NCBI GenBank assembly: GCA_964545875.1
Contig: CAZJHH010000002.1
Span: 248,001 to 312,000, forward strand
Reading direction: 5' to 3'
Source of the DNA: DAIPKP01 sp964545875
GTDB taxonomy: Bacteria; Synergistota; Synergistia; Synergistales; Aminiphilaceae
DNA: 64,000 bases
This document shows, piece after piece, positions 42,344 through 51,486 of the stretch. The position numbers and the translations under genes are program-made. Under the pieces are notes generated by a model that was not told the DNA's origin, made no database searches, and saw only the letters and a list, made by a program, of their open reading frames with translations. Every line of letters starts with the position of its first letter. The first letter of the stretch is position 1.

Positions 42344-43603
42344 ATGGAATTTCTCAAGGTTCCCGAAAAGGAATTTTCCGCGGAAGATCGACAGTCCCTT
42401 TCCCGGAACGTGGAAATCCTTATCCGGAATATCCGAGAAAGAGGGTGGCCCGAAGTGGAGGCCTGTTCTCTCCGGTTTGACAGGTATGAAGGAACCTTTC
42501 GGATGTCTCCGGAGCAGATTTCTCAGGCCGTTTCCGCACTCCCTCCGGAGCTGCGCAAGGCTCTGGAAGTAGCTATAGAGAACGTGCGGGTTTTCCACCG
42601 ACATCAGAGAGAGATCTGTACGGATACGGTCTGGGAAACGGCTCCGGGCATTTTCTGCGGCCTTCGGTTCGTGCCGGTGGAATCCACGGGGGTTTATATT
42701 CCCGGAGGGAGATATCCTCTTCCGAGCACTGCCATTATGGGAGTTGTCCCCGCTCAGGAGGCGGGAGTTTCTCGAATTGCCGCCTTCTCTCCTCCCTCGG
42801 GGCCTTCGGGAATTCATCCGGTAACCTTGGGAGCTCTGGGGCTTCTCGGAGTGCGGGAAATCTGGTGCCTCGGGGGCGTACAGGCCATTGCCGCAGGGGC
42901 CTTGGGAATCGCTCCGATAAAAAAGGTGGATATGATGGTAGGCCCTGGGAACGCCTACGTCACCGAAGCCAAACGCCTCCTTTTCGGAGAGATCGGTATC
43001 GACGGCCTGGCAGGGCCCAGTGAGGTTCTCGTGATTGCGGATCACACCGGGGATCCTGAAATTATCGCGGCGGATCTTCTTGCCCAAAGTGAACACGATC
43101 CTCTGGCGAAGGCTACCCTTCTTTGCCTGGATCGTTCTCTTGGAGAGAAGACGCTCCGGGAAACGGAAAAGCTTCTCCAAGAGCTTCCTACCCGGGAGAT
43201 AGCCCGGGCTTCCTGGAGAGATTACGGCACCATGGCGTTCTGCTCTCTGGAGGAAGCGGTGGATTTTGCCAACCGAACCGCTCCGGAACACCTGGAGCTT
43301 GCCCTGGAGAATCCTTCGGCCCTTCTTCCCCGTTTTCGGGCCTACGGAGCAGCGTTTCTCGGGCATCGGAGCGGAGAAGCCTTCGGGGATTATGTGGCGG
43401 GAACGAATCATATCCTTCCTACCAGCGGAGCCGCCCGCTTTTCCGGAGGCCTCTGGACCGGAACTTTTTTACGGCCTCTCACGTCATTGCGGATCGAAAG
43501 AGACTCCCTCCAAAGGCTTTGCGATGCGGGAGAAGCCATGGCGGAAGCGGAAGGTTTGAAGGCTCACGGAGAAGCCATGAAAAGAAGGAGACGATTTGTA
43601 TGA
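42344..43603 (+). CDS. hisD: Histidinol dehydrogenase
   Basis: The 419-residue zinc enzyme oxidises histidinol to histidine in two NAD-dependent steps. Family segments include ESTGVYIPGGRYPLPSTAIM, VDMMVGPGNAYVTEAKRLLFG, the AQSEHDPLA region with zinc-ligand Gln and His, and APEHLEL with the catalytic Glu-His pair. It is the first gene of an eight-gene his operon with a promoter just upstream. Its stop overlaps the hisZ start as ATGA. Confidence 0.98.
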   Translation: MEFLKVPEKEFSAEDRQSLSRNVEILIRNIRERGWPEVEACSLRFDRYEGTFRMSPEQISQAVSALPPELRKALEVAIENVRVFHRHQREICTDTVWETAPGIFCGLRFVPVESTGVYIPGGRYPLPSTAIMGVVPAQEAGVSRIAAFSPPSGPSGIHPVTLGALGLLGVREIWCLGGVQAIAAGALGIAPIKKVDMMVGPGNAYVTEAKRLLFGEIGIDGLAGPSEVLVIADHTGDPEIIAADLLAQSEHDPLAKATLLCLDRSLGEKTLRETEKLLQELPTREIARASWRDYGTMAFCSLEEAVDFANRTAPEHLELALENPSALLPRFRAYGAAFLGHRSGEAFGDYVAGTNHILPTSGAARFSGGLWTGTFLRPLTSLRIERDSLQRLCDAGEAMAEAEGLKAHGEAMKRRRRFV

Positions 43604-44808
43604 GTAGAATTCCCCAGGGATGCCAAACCCTCGGCGGCTTCCGGGCGGAAGGGGTGAACCGCTGCAGAGAGAGCTTTTTTGCCACCTTCTCTTCTCGGGG
43701 ATATATGTCTTTCCTTCCCTCGGGGCTTCAGCTTCTGGAGTCGGTATGGGAAAAATATCCCCCCTCTTTCCGAAACCGCCTGGTACCCCTTAATTCTCCC
43801 TATGCGGAACCCTCGGTTCTCATGGGAGATCCTACCCTGGCGGCTCTGGCCTACATGAGCGCTCATCACGCTCCCCACGAGCGACCTCTTCGGCTTTGCT
43901 ACGCCCAGATGGTCTACCGTCGGGGAGAGAGTCCCGAGGATCCTTTCGAATCCTATCAGGTTGGGGCGGAGCTTCTCGGATGGAACGGTCACGGAGCGGA
44001 GGTGGAGATGCTCTCTCTCATTATGGAGAGTTTTGAAAACCTCGCCATTCCCCTTCCCACCATCGTGTTGGGGGATGTACGGATTCTCAAACACCTCTGT
44101 ACCGCTCTTTCCCGGGAGGAAGAAGCGAGAGTTCTCGCCGCCCTGAGCTCCGCCTCCTACAGCGAATATTACGGAGTGGTGGAACATCTTTCTCCGAAAA
44201 ACGGCACCGCCTCGTTTCTGCAAGCCCTTCCCCATCTCAAGGGAGGCGAGGAAATTCTCGAAAAGGCCAGGAGCCTCTGTCCGGAGCTTCCCTTAGAAGA
44301 CCTTCAGGATATTGTAACCTCTCTGAAGGATATGGGATACCGTAAAAATCTGCGGCTGGATCTTTCTCTCTTTCGAGAGATCGGCTACTACAGCGGCCCC
44401 GTGTTCGATCTGTATCTTTCCCGGGAAGGGCGTTCTCTGGGAGGAGGAGGACGATACGACGGGCTTCTTTCGCAGTACGGCATTCTGGGCCAGGCTCTGG
44501 GATTTAATTTGGATCTGGAGCGGATGGCCCGAAGCATTCCCCAGGCCTCTCGGAGAGAAACGGTAATGGTGTGGGGAGGCCAGGTTTCACCTCCCAAGGC
44601 TCTTGAATATGCCCGAAAGATGGCGGCTTTGGGAAAGAAGGCAGAGATGAGCTGGCACGAAAATTCCGAAGCTTCCCGGGAGCTTGCCCGGATACGGGGA
44701 TACTGCTGGTGGCTCGATGGAAAGACGGGAGAGCTTCACGATCTGGAATGCCCCGGCGAAGCTCCTAAAGAGCGGGAAGAATGGACCAAGGAGGAAACAT
44801 CATGCTGA
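43600..44808 (+). CDS. hisZ: ATP phosphoribosyltransferase regulatory subunit HisZ
   Basis: The 402-residue protein resembles histidyl-tRNA synthetase catalytic domains but lacks synthetase function in this family. It shows LPSGLQLLESVWEKYPPSF, RLCYAQMVYRR, FQ-type motif 2 remains, and SLGGGGRYDGLLSQYG. HisZ activates the short-form HisG and mediates histidine inhibition. The frame is open far upstream within hisD, but the ATG at 43600 overlapping the hisD stop gives the normal HisZ N-terminus. hisG follows with overlap. Confidence 0.93.
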   Translation: MSRIPQGCQTLGGFRAEGVNRCRESFFATFSSRGYMSFLPSGLQLLESVWEKYPPSFRNRLVPLNSPYAEPSVLMGDPTLAALAYMSAHHAPHERPLRLCYAQMVYRRGESPEDPFESYQVGAELLGWNGHGAEVEMLSLIMESFENLAIPLPTIVLGDVRILKHLCTALSREEEARVLAALSSASYSEYYGVVEHLSPKNGTASFLQALPHLKGGEEILEKARSLCPELPLEDLQDIVTSLKDMGYRKNLRLDLSLFREIGYYSGPVFDLYLSREGRSLGGGGRYDGLLSQYGILGQALGFNLDLERMARSIPQASRRETVMVWGGQVSPPKALEYARKMAALGKKAEMSWHENSEASRELARIRGYCWWLDGKTGELHDLECPGEAPKEREEWTKEETSC

Positions 44809-45434
44809 CCGTGGCTCTTCCTACGGGGCGGGTACTGGAAGATGCCGTGGAAGTTCTGGAGTTTCTGGGAATACCCACGGAACTTCTGAAAAACCGCGGA
44901 AGAAAGCTCATTCTCGAAGATTCCTCCTGGAGGTTTATTCTCGCCAAACCTATGGACGTTCCTCTTTACGTGAATCGAGGCATAGCGGATCTCGCCCTGG
45001 CGGGAAGCGACGTGCTTCTGGAGCGAAAGAGTTCGGTGGTGGAAATTGCGGATACCGGAAAAGGACGGTGCCGCCTTGCCATAGCGGGGCCCCGGGAGGC
45101 GGCGAAACGCTTCGAAAGCCATGAAAGTTCTCGTGCGGGACTTCGGATCGCCACCAAGTACCCCCGGGTGGCGGAAGCCTATTTTCAATCTCGGGGTATT
45201 CAGGTGGATCTCCTCCACCTTTCGGGATCCATCGAGCTGGCTCCCCGGCTGGGCATGGCGGACTGCATCGTGGATATTGTCCAGACCGGAAGCACTCTCA
45301 AGGCTAACGGCCTGGTGGTTATCGAAGAAATTTGCCCCGTTTCCCTGCGCCTCGTGGCAAGCAGAAAAAGCGTTCATCTCCGGTGGGAGCGCTTCGCTCC
45401 CTTTCTCGAAGCCTTTCGGCGGAAGAGCCAATAA
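44802..45434 (+). CDS. hisG: ATP phosphoribosyltransferase, short form
   Basis: The 210-residue catalytic subunit joins ATP and PRPP in the first step of histidine synthesis. It is the short form without the C-terminal regulatory domain, consistent with hisZ directly upstream. It has the phosphate loop ADCIVDIVQTGSTLKANGL, the signature of HisG. AAGGAGG lies 7 bases before the ATG, which overlaps the end of hisZ. A 172-base gap with a terminator-like hairpin separates it from hisB. Confidence 0.97.
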   Translation: MLTVALPTGRVLEDAVEVLEFLGIPTELLKNRGRKLILEDSSWRFILAKPMDVPLYVNRGIADLALAGSDVLLERKSSVVEIADTGKGRCRLAIAGPREAAKRFESHESSRAGLRIATKYPRVAEAYFQSRGIQVDLLHLSGSIELAPRLGMADCIVDIVQTGSTLKANGLVVIEEICPVSLRLVASRKSVHLRWERFAPFLEAFRRKSQ

Positions 45435-45558
45435 TGGGCCCTCGTTGAAAATGAGGGCAAAGAACCTGAAAGACAGAGCGGGCACGGGGAATATTCTCTG
45501 CCATAATGCCGAAGGAGGAGACACGACCGGCAAAAATACCTTCCCGCAGCGAATCTAT

Positions 45559-45583
45559 ACGGGAAAATCTCTTCCCGTTTTTT
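45559..45583 (+). terminator. Terminator-like hairpin inside the his operon
   Basis: ACGGGAA pairs with TTCCCGT around a 6-base loop and is followed by a run of T residues. It lies between hisG and hisB and may reduce transcription of the distal his genes or be regulated. The rest of the 172-base gap has a smaller GCCCTC/GAGGGC hairpin near 45440-45460 and no convincing leader peptide. Confidence 0.7.
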
Positions 45584-45606
45584 AGAGAAAGGATGCACGA
45601 TCTTCC

Positions 45607-46182
45607 ATGACCATAAAACGGTATGAGCGGCAAACGAAAGAAACTTCTTTGAGCCTTGAACTTGCCCTGGAACCCGGAGAGGTTTCGGTATCCACGGGGT
45701 GCGGCTTTCTGGACCACATGCTCCACCTCCTGGGGCATCATGCGGGATGGACGCTTTCCCTGGAGGGCCGGGGAGATCTGCATGTGGATGCCCATCACCT
45801 TACGGAGGACGTGGGAATCCTTATGGGTTCCGCACTTCTGGAGCAGATGAAAGAGCGTTCGGGCTTCCGGCGTTACGGAAGCATGCTCCTTCCCATGGAT
45901 GCTTCCCTGGTTATGGTGGCGCTGGACATCAGCGGTCGGGGAGGACTCTTCTGGAACGGCAGCTTTCCGACCCCTTCCTGCGGGAATTTCGACATGGAAC
46001 TTATCGAAGAGTTCTGGAAATCCTTTGCCCGAGAGGCCCGAATCACCTTGCATATTCGCCTTTTGGAGGCGGATAACAGCCACCATGCGGCGGAAGCGAC
46101 CTTCAAGGCCGTGGCCCGGGCCCTGGGAGAAGCCCTTTCTCCTTCGGCAGTTTCCGAAAGTACCAAGGGGTGTCTGTGGTGA
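45607..46182 (+). CDS. hisB: Imidazoleglycerol-phosphate dehydratase
   Basis: The 191-residue monofunctional HisB dehydrates IGP to imidazole acetol phosphate. The metal-binding His motifs are clear: GFLDHMLHLLGHHAG, DLHVDAHHLTEDVG and EADNSHHAAEATFKA. It is not fused to a histidinol phosphatase domain. The adjacent PHP gene might supply that activity, but its motif layout and neighbours argue for another role. hisH overlaps its end. Confidence 0.97.
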   Translation: MTIKRYERQTKETSLSLELALEPGEVSVSTGCGFLDHMLHLLGHHAGWTLSLEGRGDLHVDAHHLTEDVGILMGSALLEQMKERSGFRRYGSMLLPMDASLVMVALDISGRGGLFWNGSFPTPSCGNFDMELIEEFWKSFAREARITLHIRLLEADNSHHAAEATFKAVARALGEALSPSAVSESTKGCLW

Positions 46183-46805
46183 TCGGTATTATTTCCTATG
46201 GAGCGGGAAATTTAAAAAATCTCCAGCGGGGGCTACACTTCGGGGGGTTTGCCGCAGCTATTCTGGAGAGTCCCGATGAAGCTTCTGGGGTAAAACTTCT
46301 TATCCTCCCCGGAGTGGGAGCTTTTGCTCCCGCCATGGAGGCTCTGAACCGTTCGGGTTGGTCCGACAAACTCCAGAACTGGCATGAGGCAAAGCGTCCC
46401 CTTCTGGGAATATGCCTGGGTATGCAGCTTCTCTGTCGGGAGAGCACCGAAAAGGGACATTCCAAAGGCCTGGGCTTTCTCCATGCCTCGGTGGAGCTTC
46501 TTTCAAAGGCTCCCAAGCTCCCCCACATGGGATGGAACTCCCTGGAATGGAAGAGCTCAACGCCTCCGATTCCCTCCACGAAACCGGAAGAAACTTTTTA
46601 CTTCGTGCATAGTTATGGCGTTCTTCAAAGCCCTCACACTCTTGCCGACACCACCACCGGAGAAGTCACGTTCGCCTCGGTACTCGGCAAGGAAAAGGTT
46701 TTGGGCATGCAGTTCCACCCCGAGCGAAGCGGCCCCGAGGGAATAGGCTTTCTCGCGTCGGTGGTGCGTCAATTTCTCGATACGGAATGGGAGGGAATCG
46801 CATGA
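46179..46805 (+). CDS. hisH: Imidazole glycerol phosphate synthase, glutaminase subunit
   Basis: The 208-residue class I glutamine amidotransferase releases ammonia for HisF. The nucleophile Cys lies in LGICLGMQLL and the His-Glu pair in GMQFHPERSG. The GTG at 46179 overlaps the hisB stop as GTGA and follows AAGGGG; two further in-frame GTG codons upstream are possible but closer to that site. hisA overlaps the end. Confidence 0.96.
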   Translation: MIGIISYGAGNLKNLQRGLHFGGFAAAILESPDEASGVKLLILPGVGAFAPAMEALNRSGWSDKLQNWHEAKRPLLGICLGMQLLCRESTEKGHSKGLGFLHASVELLSKAPKLPHMGWNSLEWKSSTPPIPSTKPEETFYFVHSYGVLQSPHTLADTTTGEVTFASVLGKEKVLGMQFHPERSGPEGIGFLASVVRQFLDTEWEGIA

Positions 46806-47521
46806 TCCTCTACCCCGCCATCGATCTCTATGAACAGCAGGTGGTACGGCTCCGGCAGGGACGCTTTACCGAACAGACCCGGTACGGCATGGCTCCGGGA
46901 GATCAGGCCCGGGCATTCAAGGAGGCGGGATCCTCCTGGCTTCACGTGGTGGATCTGGAAGGGGCCCAGAAAGGCTTTCCCTGTCATGTGGATCTTCTCA
47001 GGGAACTTGCGTCCACGGGGCTTTCCATTCAGTACGGCGGAGGAATCCGCACGGAAAAGGATGCGGAACGAGCCCTGGCTTCGGGAGCATCTCGGGTAAT
47101 GACGGGAAGCATGCTTCTGAAAGCTCCGGACGGAGGAAAAGCCCTTTTCAAGACCTTCGGAAATGCTCTCGTTCCCTCCCTGGACATCAAGAACGGCCGG
47201 GTAGCCTACGGAGGATGGGAAGAGAGCACGGACCACGGAGGGGGATATTTTTTGGAACACCTTATGGATCAGGGGTTCCGCACCTTCCTCGTCACCTCGG
47301 TAGAGCGAGACGGTACCGGCAAGGGGCCTGATCTGGAGCTCTACAAGGAACTTCTCAGCCTCCGGAAGGATGCGGAAATCCTCGCCGCCGGAGGTATCTG
47401 GAGTATGGAGGATCTCGAAATGCTGGATAAGGCCAACGTACCGGGAGCGGTGATAGGCAAAGCCCTCTACGAGGGAGGCCTGGATTTTCAAGAGGCTCTC
47501 CGGAGGTGGCCCCATGCTTAG
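46802..47521 (+). CDS. hisA: ProFAR isomerase
   Basis: The 239-residue TIM barrel isomerises the aminoaldose ProFAR to PRFAR. It starts MILYPAIDLYEQQVVRLRQG with the catalytic Asp in PAIDLY, and has the phosphate-binding segments QYGGGIR and AAGGIWSMEDL. The ATG at 46802 overlaps the hisH stop and has GGAGG 7 bases before it. It overlaps hisF by eight bases. Confidence 0.97.
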   Translation: MILYPAIDLYEQQVVRLRQGRFTEQTRYGMAPGDQARAFKEAGSSWLHVVDLEGAQKGFPCHVDLLRELASTGLSIQYGGGIRTEKDAERALASGASRVMTGSMLLKAPDGGKALFKTFGNALVPSLDIKNGRVAYGGWEESTDHGGGYFLEHLMDQGFRTFLVTSVERDGTGKGPDLELYKELLSLRKDAEILAAGGIWSMEDLEMLDKANVPGAVIGKALYEGGLDFQEALRRWPHA

Positions 47522-48266
47522 AAAGAGAATTATTCCCTGCCTGGATGTTCATGAAGGACGAGTGGTGAAAGGAATTAATTTTGTCAACCTTCGGGATGCG
47601 GGAGATCCCGCCATTCTGGGGGAGCTCTATCAAAAGGAGCGGGCGGATGAGCTCGTGTTTCTCGATATTTCCGCCTCCGCCGAAAGACGGCGTACCATGG
47701 CCCGATGGGTGGAAGCGGTGGCGCAGCGGCTCTGCATTCCCTTTACCGTGGGGGGAGGAATTTCCTCGGCGGATCAAGCGGTGGAACTGGTGCGCCTCGG
47801 GGCGGATAAAATTTCTCTCAATACTGCGGCGGTACGGCGACCCGAGCTTATTACGGAATGCGCCAGGCTTCTGGGAAATCAGGCGGTGGTCTGTGCGGTT
47901 GACGTGCGCAGGAAAAATGGATCCTGGGAAGTGGTTATCGAAGGGGGCCGTACTCCCACGGAAAAAGACGCTTTTACCTGGATCGAAGAGGCGGAGAACC
48001 GGGGAGCCGGGGAGATTCTTCTTACTTCCATGGATCGGGACGGTACTAAAGAAGGCTACGACACGGAGCTTCTCGAAAAGGTCTGCTCCCATACCTGTCT
48101 TCCGGTGATCGCTTCGGGGGGAGCGGGAGAAAAAACCCATTTCCTGGAGGCCTTTCAGGCAGGAGCCGAAGCGGCTCTGGCGGCATCGCTCTTTCATTTC
48201 GGTCTTCTTCGTATAGGAGAAGTCAAGAACTATCTTCAGGAACAGGATATTCCTGTGCGTTTGTAG
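47514..48266 (+). CDS. hisF: Imidazole glycerol phosphate synthase, cyclase subunit
   Basis: The 250-residue TIM barrel converts PRFAR and ammonia to IGP and AICAR. MLRKRIIPCLDVHEGRVVKG contains the catalytic Asp11, SMDRDGTK the second catalytic Asp, and phosphate loops VGGGISS and ASGGAG are present. The AICAR produced feeds purine synthesis, whose operon lies 8 kb downstream. It follows hisA with overlap. Confidence 0.98.
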   Translation: MLRKRIIPCLDVHEGRVVKGINFVNLRDAGDPAILGELYQKERADELVFLDISASAERRRTMARWVEAVAQRLCIPFTVGGGISSADQAVELVRLGADKISLNTAAVRRPELITECARLLGNQAVVCAVDVRRKNGSWEVVIEGGRTPTEKDAFTWIEEAENRGAGEILLTSMDRDGTKEGYDTELLEKVCSHTCLPVIASGGAGEKTHFLEAFQAGAEAALAASLFHFGLLRIGEVKNYLQEQDIPVRL

Positions 48267-48340
48267 AAGGCCGGGGATTACGGCGTCTTCGCCTTCCATA
48301 GCATGAGTTGGAATACGTAAATAAAGGGGAGAATACGGCC

Positions 48341-49003
48341 ATGAATTACGATGCACTTACCTATACTGACGAGGGGTTGATTCCCGTAATCGTTCAGGAC
48401 GTACTTTCCGGGGAGGTTCTCATGATGGCCTGGGCCAATCGGGAATCCCTGGAACGTACTCTGGAAACCGGGGAAATGATCTTTTTCAGCCGTTCCCGCC
48501 GGGAAATCTGGCACAAGGGTGCCACCAGCGGAAACCGGCTTCTTTTGAAGGAGCTCAAAGCGGATTGTGACGAGGATACGCTTCTTGCCCTGGTGGAACC
48601 TCTGGGCCCCGCATGCCATACCGGGGCGGTTTCCTGTTTTTATCAAAGCCTCTGGGGAAAAGCACGGGGAAAGAGCTGGTTCCTGGGAACTCTGTGGCGG
48701 GCTCTTCAGAAGCGCCGCAAGGCTTCTCCCGAGGAAAGCTATACCGCTCGGCTGCTCGCCCGGGGCCCTTCCCGGGTGGGACAGAAAATTGGGGAAGAGG
48801 GCGTGGAAACCGCTCTGGCGGTGGCTCTCCAGGATAAGGAAGCCCTCCGATACGAGGCGGCGGATCTGCTCTACCACCTGCTGGTAGGGCTTATGGCTTC
48901 GGAAGTTTCTCTTGAAGAGGTTCTGACGGAGCTGGAATCCCGTCACACCCCTTCGGAACCCGATTCCGGAGGGTCTGCCTCTTCTTCGGAGAAAACCAGC
49001 TAG
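48341..49003 (+). CDS. hisI: Bifunctional phosphoribosyl-AMP cyclohydrolase / phosphoribosyl-ATP pyrophosphatase
   Basis: The 220-residue HisIE fusion performs steps 2 and 3 of histidine synthesis. The N-terminal cyclohydrolase domain has MMAWANRESL, the zinc Cys motifs DCDED and HTGAVSCFY, and SRREIWHKGATSGN. The C-terminal pyrophosphohydrolase domain has KIGEEGVETALAVA and EAADLLYHLL. I chose the ATG at 48341, 9 bases after GGGGAG. It is the last his gene, and its stop overlaps the stop of the convergent PHP gene. Confidence 0.97.
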   Translation: MNYDALTYTDEGLIPVIVQDVLSGEVLMMAWANRESLERTLETGEMIFFSRSRREIWHKGATSGNRLLLKELKADCDEDTLLALVEPLGPACHTGAVSCFYQSLWGKARGKSWFLGTLWRALQKRRKASPEESYTARLLARGPSRVGQKIGEEGVETALAVALQDKEALRYEAADLLYHLLVGLMASEVSLEEVLTELESRHTPSEPDSGGSASSSEKTS

Positions 49004-49779
49004 GTTTTGCCATGAGATTCTTCCCAGGGCCAGAGAACCTTTCGTCCTTCCTTTTCTCTGAGTGCCAGAAGAATTTCTTCAAAACTCGGTTCTTCCAGAA
49101 GCATGCGGGAACAATTTTCTTTCTTGAGGCTTTTTAGGGAGTGGGAATCCGAAGAGCGCACCACCGTACGCCTGGGAAGACGGGGGATCCACTCCCGGGC
49201 CTCCCGGGGGGAAAGTCTGCGGGAAAGCTCGACACCATCCGCCGGGAGATCTTCGGGGATGTCCCCGAGCACCGACACGTAGGAAAAAGACGCCCGATCC
49301 ACGTGAGCAAGTACGGCAAATCCTCCGTGGTAATGTGTTTCATCTATCACTTGGTTCACGGAGTATTGCACTCCGTGAACCAGAAGAATTTTCTCTTCTC
49401 CGAGAATGTTGTTTTCTTCGTCCACATAGAGCTGCTCCCCGAAAATCTCGGAATCGTTGAAGATATCGAGAAAACCCTTCCGAAGCCAGTTTTGAAAAGA
49501 CTCCGCGGCGTCCAGATCCGGAAAGACCGTTACCACGTGAATATCTTCCTCGGTTTGCACCTCCAGCCCCGGAAGCACTCGAAGGGGCTTCCCCTTGGCG
49601 GCTTGCGTCACCGCCCTGACGTTGCCGCAGCTATTGTGGTCGGTAACGGCCAGGCATTCTATTCCCGAAGCTACCGCCTGCTCCACTATGTCCGGGGCCC
49701 CCATGTCCAGCCCTCCGCAGGGAGAGAGCACCGTGTGTACATGGAGATCCACCACATATTCCCGCAGGTTCCGATACAC
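49000..49779 (-). CDS. PHP-domain metal-dependent phosphoesterase
   Basis: The 259-residue PHP protein has DLHVHTVLSPCGGLDMG (metal HxH), AVTDHNSCGNV, GLEVQTEEDIHVV, AHVDR and a C-terminal SSDSHSL, the metal-site residues of the family. It is closest in layout to TrpH/YciV-type phosphoesterases rather than histidinol phosphatase. The GTG at 49779 follows GAGGGG by 7 bases, and the gene starts four bases after a DRTGG gene. With the ATPase and hydrogenase-like genes it forms a cluster seen in fermentative anaerobes, so a signalling or nucleotide-cleaving role is likelier than histidine synthesis. Confidence 0.88.
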   Translation of the reverse strand: MYRNLREYVVDLHVHTVLSPCGGLDMGAPDIVEQAVASGIECLAVTDHNSCGNVRAVTQAAKGKPLRVLPGLEVQTEEDIHVVTVFPDLDAAESFQNWLRKGFLDIFNDSEIFGEQLYVDEENNILGEEKILLVHGVQYSVNQVIDETHYHGGFAVLAHVDRASFSYVSVLGDIPEDLPADGVELSRRLSPREAREWIPRLPRRTVVRSSDSHSLKSLKKENCSRMLLEEPSFEEILLALREKEGRKVLWPWEESHGKT

Positions 49780-49783
49780 CGCT

Positions 49784-50119
49784 CTACCCCTCGAGGCCCA
49801 GGGCTCCCATGCGAGCACAAAGAGAAAAGGCGGATTCTTCGGAAACCCCCAGGGCGATTCCTTCCTGAGCACAGCGGGAAACCATCTGGGGGTCCGGAGT
49901 TTTTCCTCCTCCCACGATAATGCAGGGTATTCCCCGGAGCACCGCCACGGCAGCCACATTAAGGTGCCCCAGGATGGTGACCCAAGCGGCGGATTCCGGA
50001 GCGTTCCCCATGACGAAGCTCAGGAGATCTCCCGTGACTCCCCGGGAAAGCTCTTTTTCCTTATCTCCTTCGCAGAGAACCTTTACGGGAAGGCTGGCAA
50101 AAAGTTCCTGAATGGTCAT
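49784..50119 (-). CDS. DRTGG-like domain protein (second copy)
   Basis: The 111-residue protein shares its pattern with the DRTGG-domain gene at 52029: VTGDLLSFVMGN, then AWVTILGHLNVAAVAVLRG, CIIVGGGKTPDP and a Cys near the end. The family occurs in phosphotransacetylases and with CBS domains and may bind a small ligand. Its ATG overlaps the stop of the hydrogenase-like gene as ATGA, so the two are coupled. Function is unknown. Paralogy within the operon suggests that the two copies work together or in a complex. Confidence 0.75.
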   Translation of the reverse strand: MTIQELFASLPVKVLCEGDKEKELSRGVTGDLLSFVMGNAPESAAWVTILGHLNVAAVAVLRGIPCIIVGGGKTPDPQMVSRCAQEGIALGVSEESAFSLCARMGALGLEG

Positions 50120-51450
50120 TGTTCCTTATCTCCTCCTCGGGTTTGCATGGTATGTGGCAGATTTTGGGAAAGAGTGCCGATTTCGGAAGCCAGTGAGGAA
50201 ATTCTCTCCCGGAGCTTGAAGATGCAGTCCGTGATTTCCGCTTTTCCTCGAACGATATCCTCCGCCAGAGCAAAACAGGAAGGTCTTCCGCAGGCGCCGC
50301 AGTCGATGTGGGGAAGTTTTTCATGCAGAGCGTTGAGCTTTTTAAGCCGTGCCATGGCCTGGGGAAGATCCTCTCCCAGGGGAAGCCTGGAAAGGGGTTT
50401 TACTTCTCCTTCCAGACGCCACTTTCCGGATTGATAGTGATCGTGCAAAATCGTGCGGTACTCCTCGGAGATTTTCCATTCCACATCGATATTGCGAAGC
50501 CGGAGTTCGGAAAGAAACCGGGATTCTGCATTTCCTACCCCTCCGATACAACCCTGGGGACAAATGCGGCATTCCACGTAGTCCAATCCTCGAAGGCGTC
50601 CGAGTTCGATATCCTGAAGAAGATCCAGAGTATTGCGCAGCCCCGAAACGGAAAGGGTACGAAGAGGTTTCTCCGAAAAGGCTTCCACGTGACGAGCCTC
50701 CCCTCCCCGCATGGCCCAGAAGAGCCAACGCATATTGTCTCCCTGAGGAAGGGGGTTTTTTACCTTCACCCCCGCTGCGAGAAGATCCCGGGCCACCTTT
50801 TTGATGGATACCGCATGAGAAAAAGCGCTTGCCGCTCTCCCCAGGGGAGAATGCACCATGGTGATTTTTGCAGGGCAGGGCACCATGAGGCAGAGTCTCG
50901 TATCGGGATTTTTTGCCTTCCAAAGCTGGGCAGCCACCTCCAGAGGGTTTTCTGCAGGAACCAGCCTGCCGATGAGCTCGGGGCAGCGAACCTGGATGAG
51001 CCGGATTACGGCGGGACAGTAAATGGAGATCATGGGAAGCTGTTCGGGAGATGCCTCCTGAAGGTTTTGGGCAATGGCATAGGCCACCATGTCGAAAGCC
51101 AGAGGCACTTCCTCGGTGGCCATACGAACTTCGAGGTTTTCCAGGGCATGGTATACCAGGGAAGGTTTCCAATAGGGGGCAAACTGAGCATGAAGAGTGG
51201 GATCCGCAATGAATGTCGTACTTTTATGAGAACGCAGAAGTCCCCAATCGTCTTCATTCATGCTGAGAGCCTTTTTCTTGCACGTTCGAAGGCATTCACC
51301 GCAGTCGATGCAAAGCTCGGGAATCACGTTTACCACGCCGTGAATAACCCGGATCGCTTCAGTGGGACAGGATTTTATGCAATTCACGCATCCTTCGCAG
51401 AGATTGTCGTGAGTCTTAATCCCTTTAAAAGAAATATGATTGTCCTCCAT
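50116..51450 (-). CDS. [FeFe]-hydrogenase-like iron-sulfur protein (probable sensor, not enzyme)
   Basis: The 444-residue protein has two N-terminal 4Fe-4S motifs (CEGCVNCIKSC and CIDCGECLRTC, about 18-57). A domain like the large C-terminal domain of [FeFe] hydrogenases follows (about 80-335), then a 4Fe-4S motif of the RnfB/ACS type (CGACGRPSC...DC, about 384-409). The H-cluster ligand Cys residues appear in SIYCPAV, PCPAKI and CPQGCIGG. However, the proton-relay Cys of the usual TSCCP is Tyr and the PCTAKKFE loop is degenerate. Sensory rather than catalytic use is therefore likely. Neighbouring ATPase, DRTGG and PHP genes support a regulatory role. I chose the ATG with GAGG 9 bases upstream. 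Confidence 0.85.
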   Translation of the reverse strand: MEDNHISFKGIKTHDNLCEGCVNCIKSCPTEAIRVIHGVVNVIPELCIDCGECLRTCKKKALSMNEDDWGLLRSHKSTTFIADPTLHAQFAPYWKPSLVYHALENLEVRMATEEVPLAFDMVAYAIAQNLQEASPEQLPMISIYCPAVIRLIQVRCPELIGRLVPAENPLEVAAQLWKAKNPDTRLCLMVPCPAKITMVHSPLGRAASAFSHAVSIKKVARDLLAAGVKVKNPLPQGDNMRWLFWAMRGGEARHVEAFSEKPLRTLSVSGLRNTLDLLQDIELGRLRGLDYVECRICPQGCIGGVGNAESRFLSELRLRNIDVEWKISEEYRTILHDHYQSGKWRLEGEVKPLSRLPLGEDLPQAMARLKKLNALHEKLPHIDCGACGRPSCFALAEDIVRGKAEITDCIFKLRERISSLASEIGTLSQNLPHTMQTRGGDKEQ

Positions 51451-51486
51451 GACAGCAAACCTCACTTTTAGAAGACTGGACGTTAT

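Noticed and set aside
43123..43599. Upstream extension of the hisZ reading frame into hisD
   Set aside because: HisZ proteins begin at the ATG overlapping the hisD stop; the upstream part is out of frame hisD sequence and matches nothing.
49000..49779. PHP protein as histidinol phosphatase completing the his operon
   Set aside because: It is on the opposite strand, coupled to the DRTGG/hydrogenase-like genes, and its motif layout resembles TrpH-type phosphoesterases. The missing histidinol phosphatase may be elsewhere.
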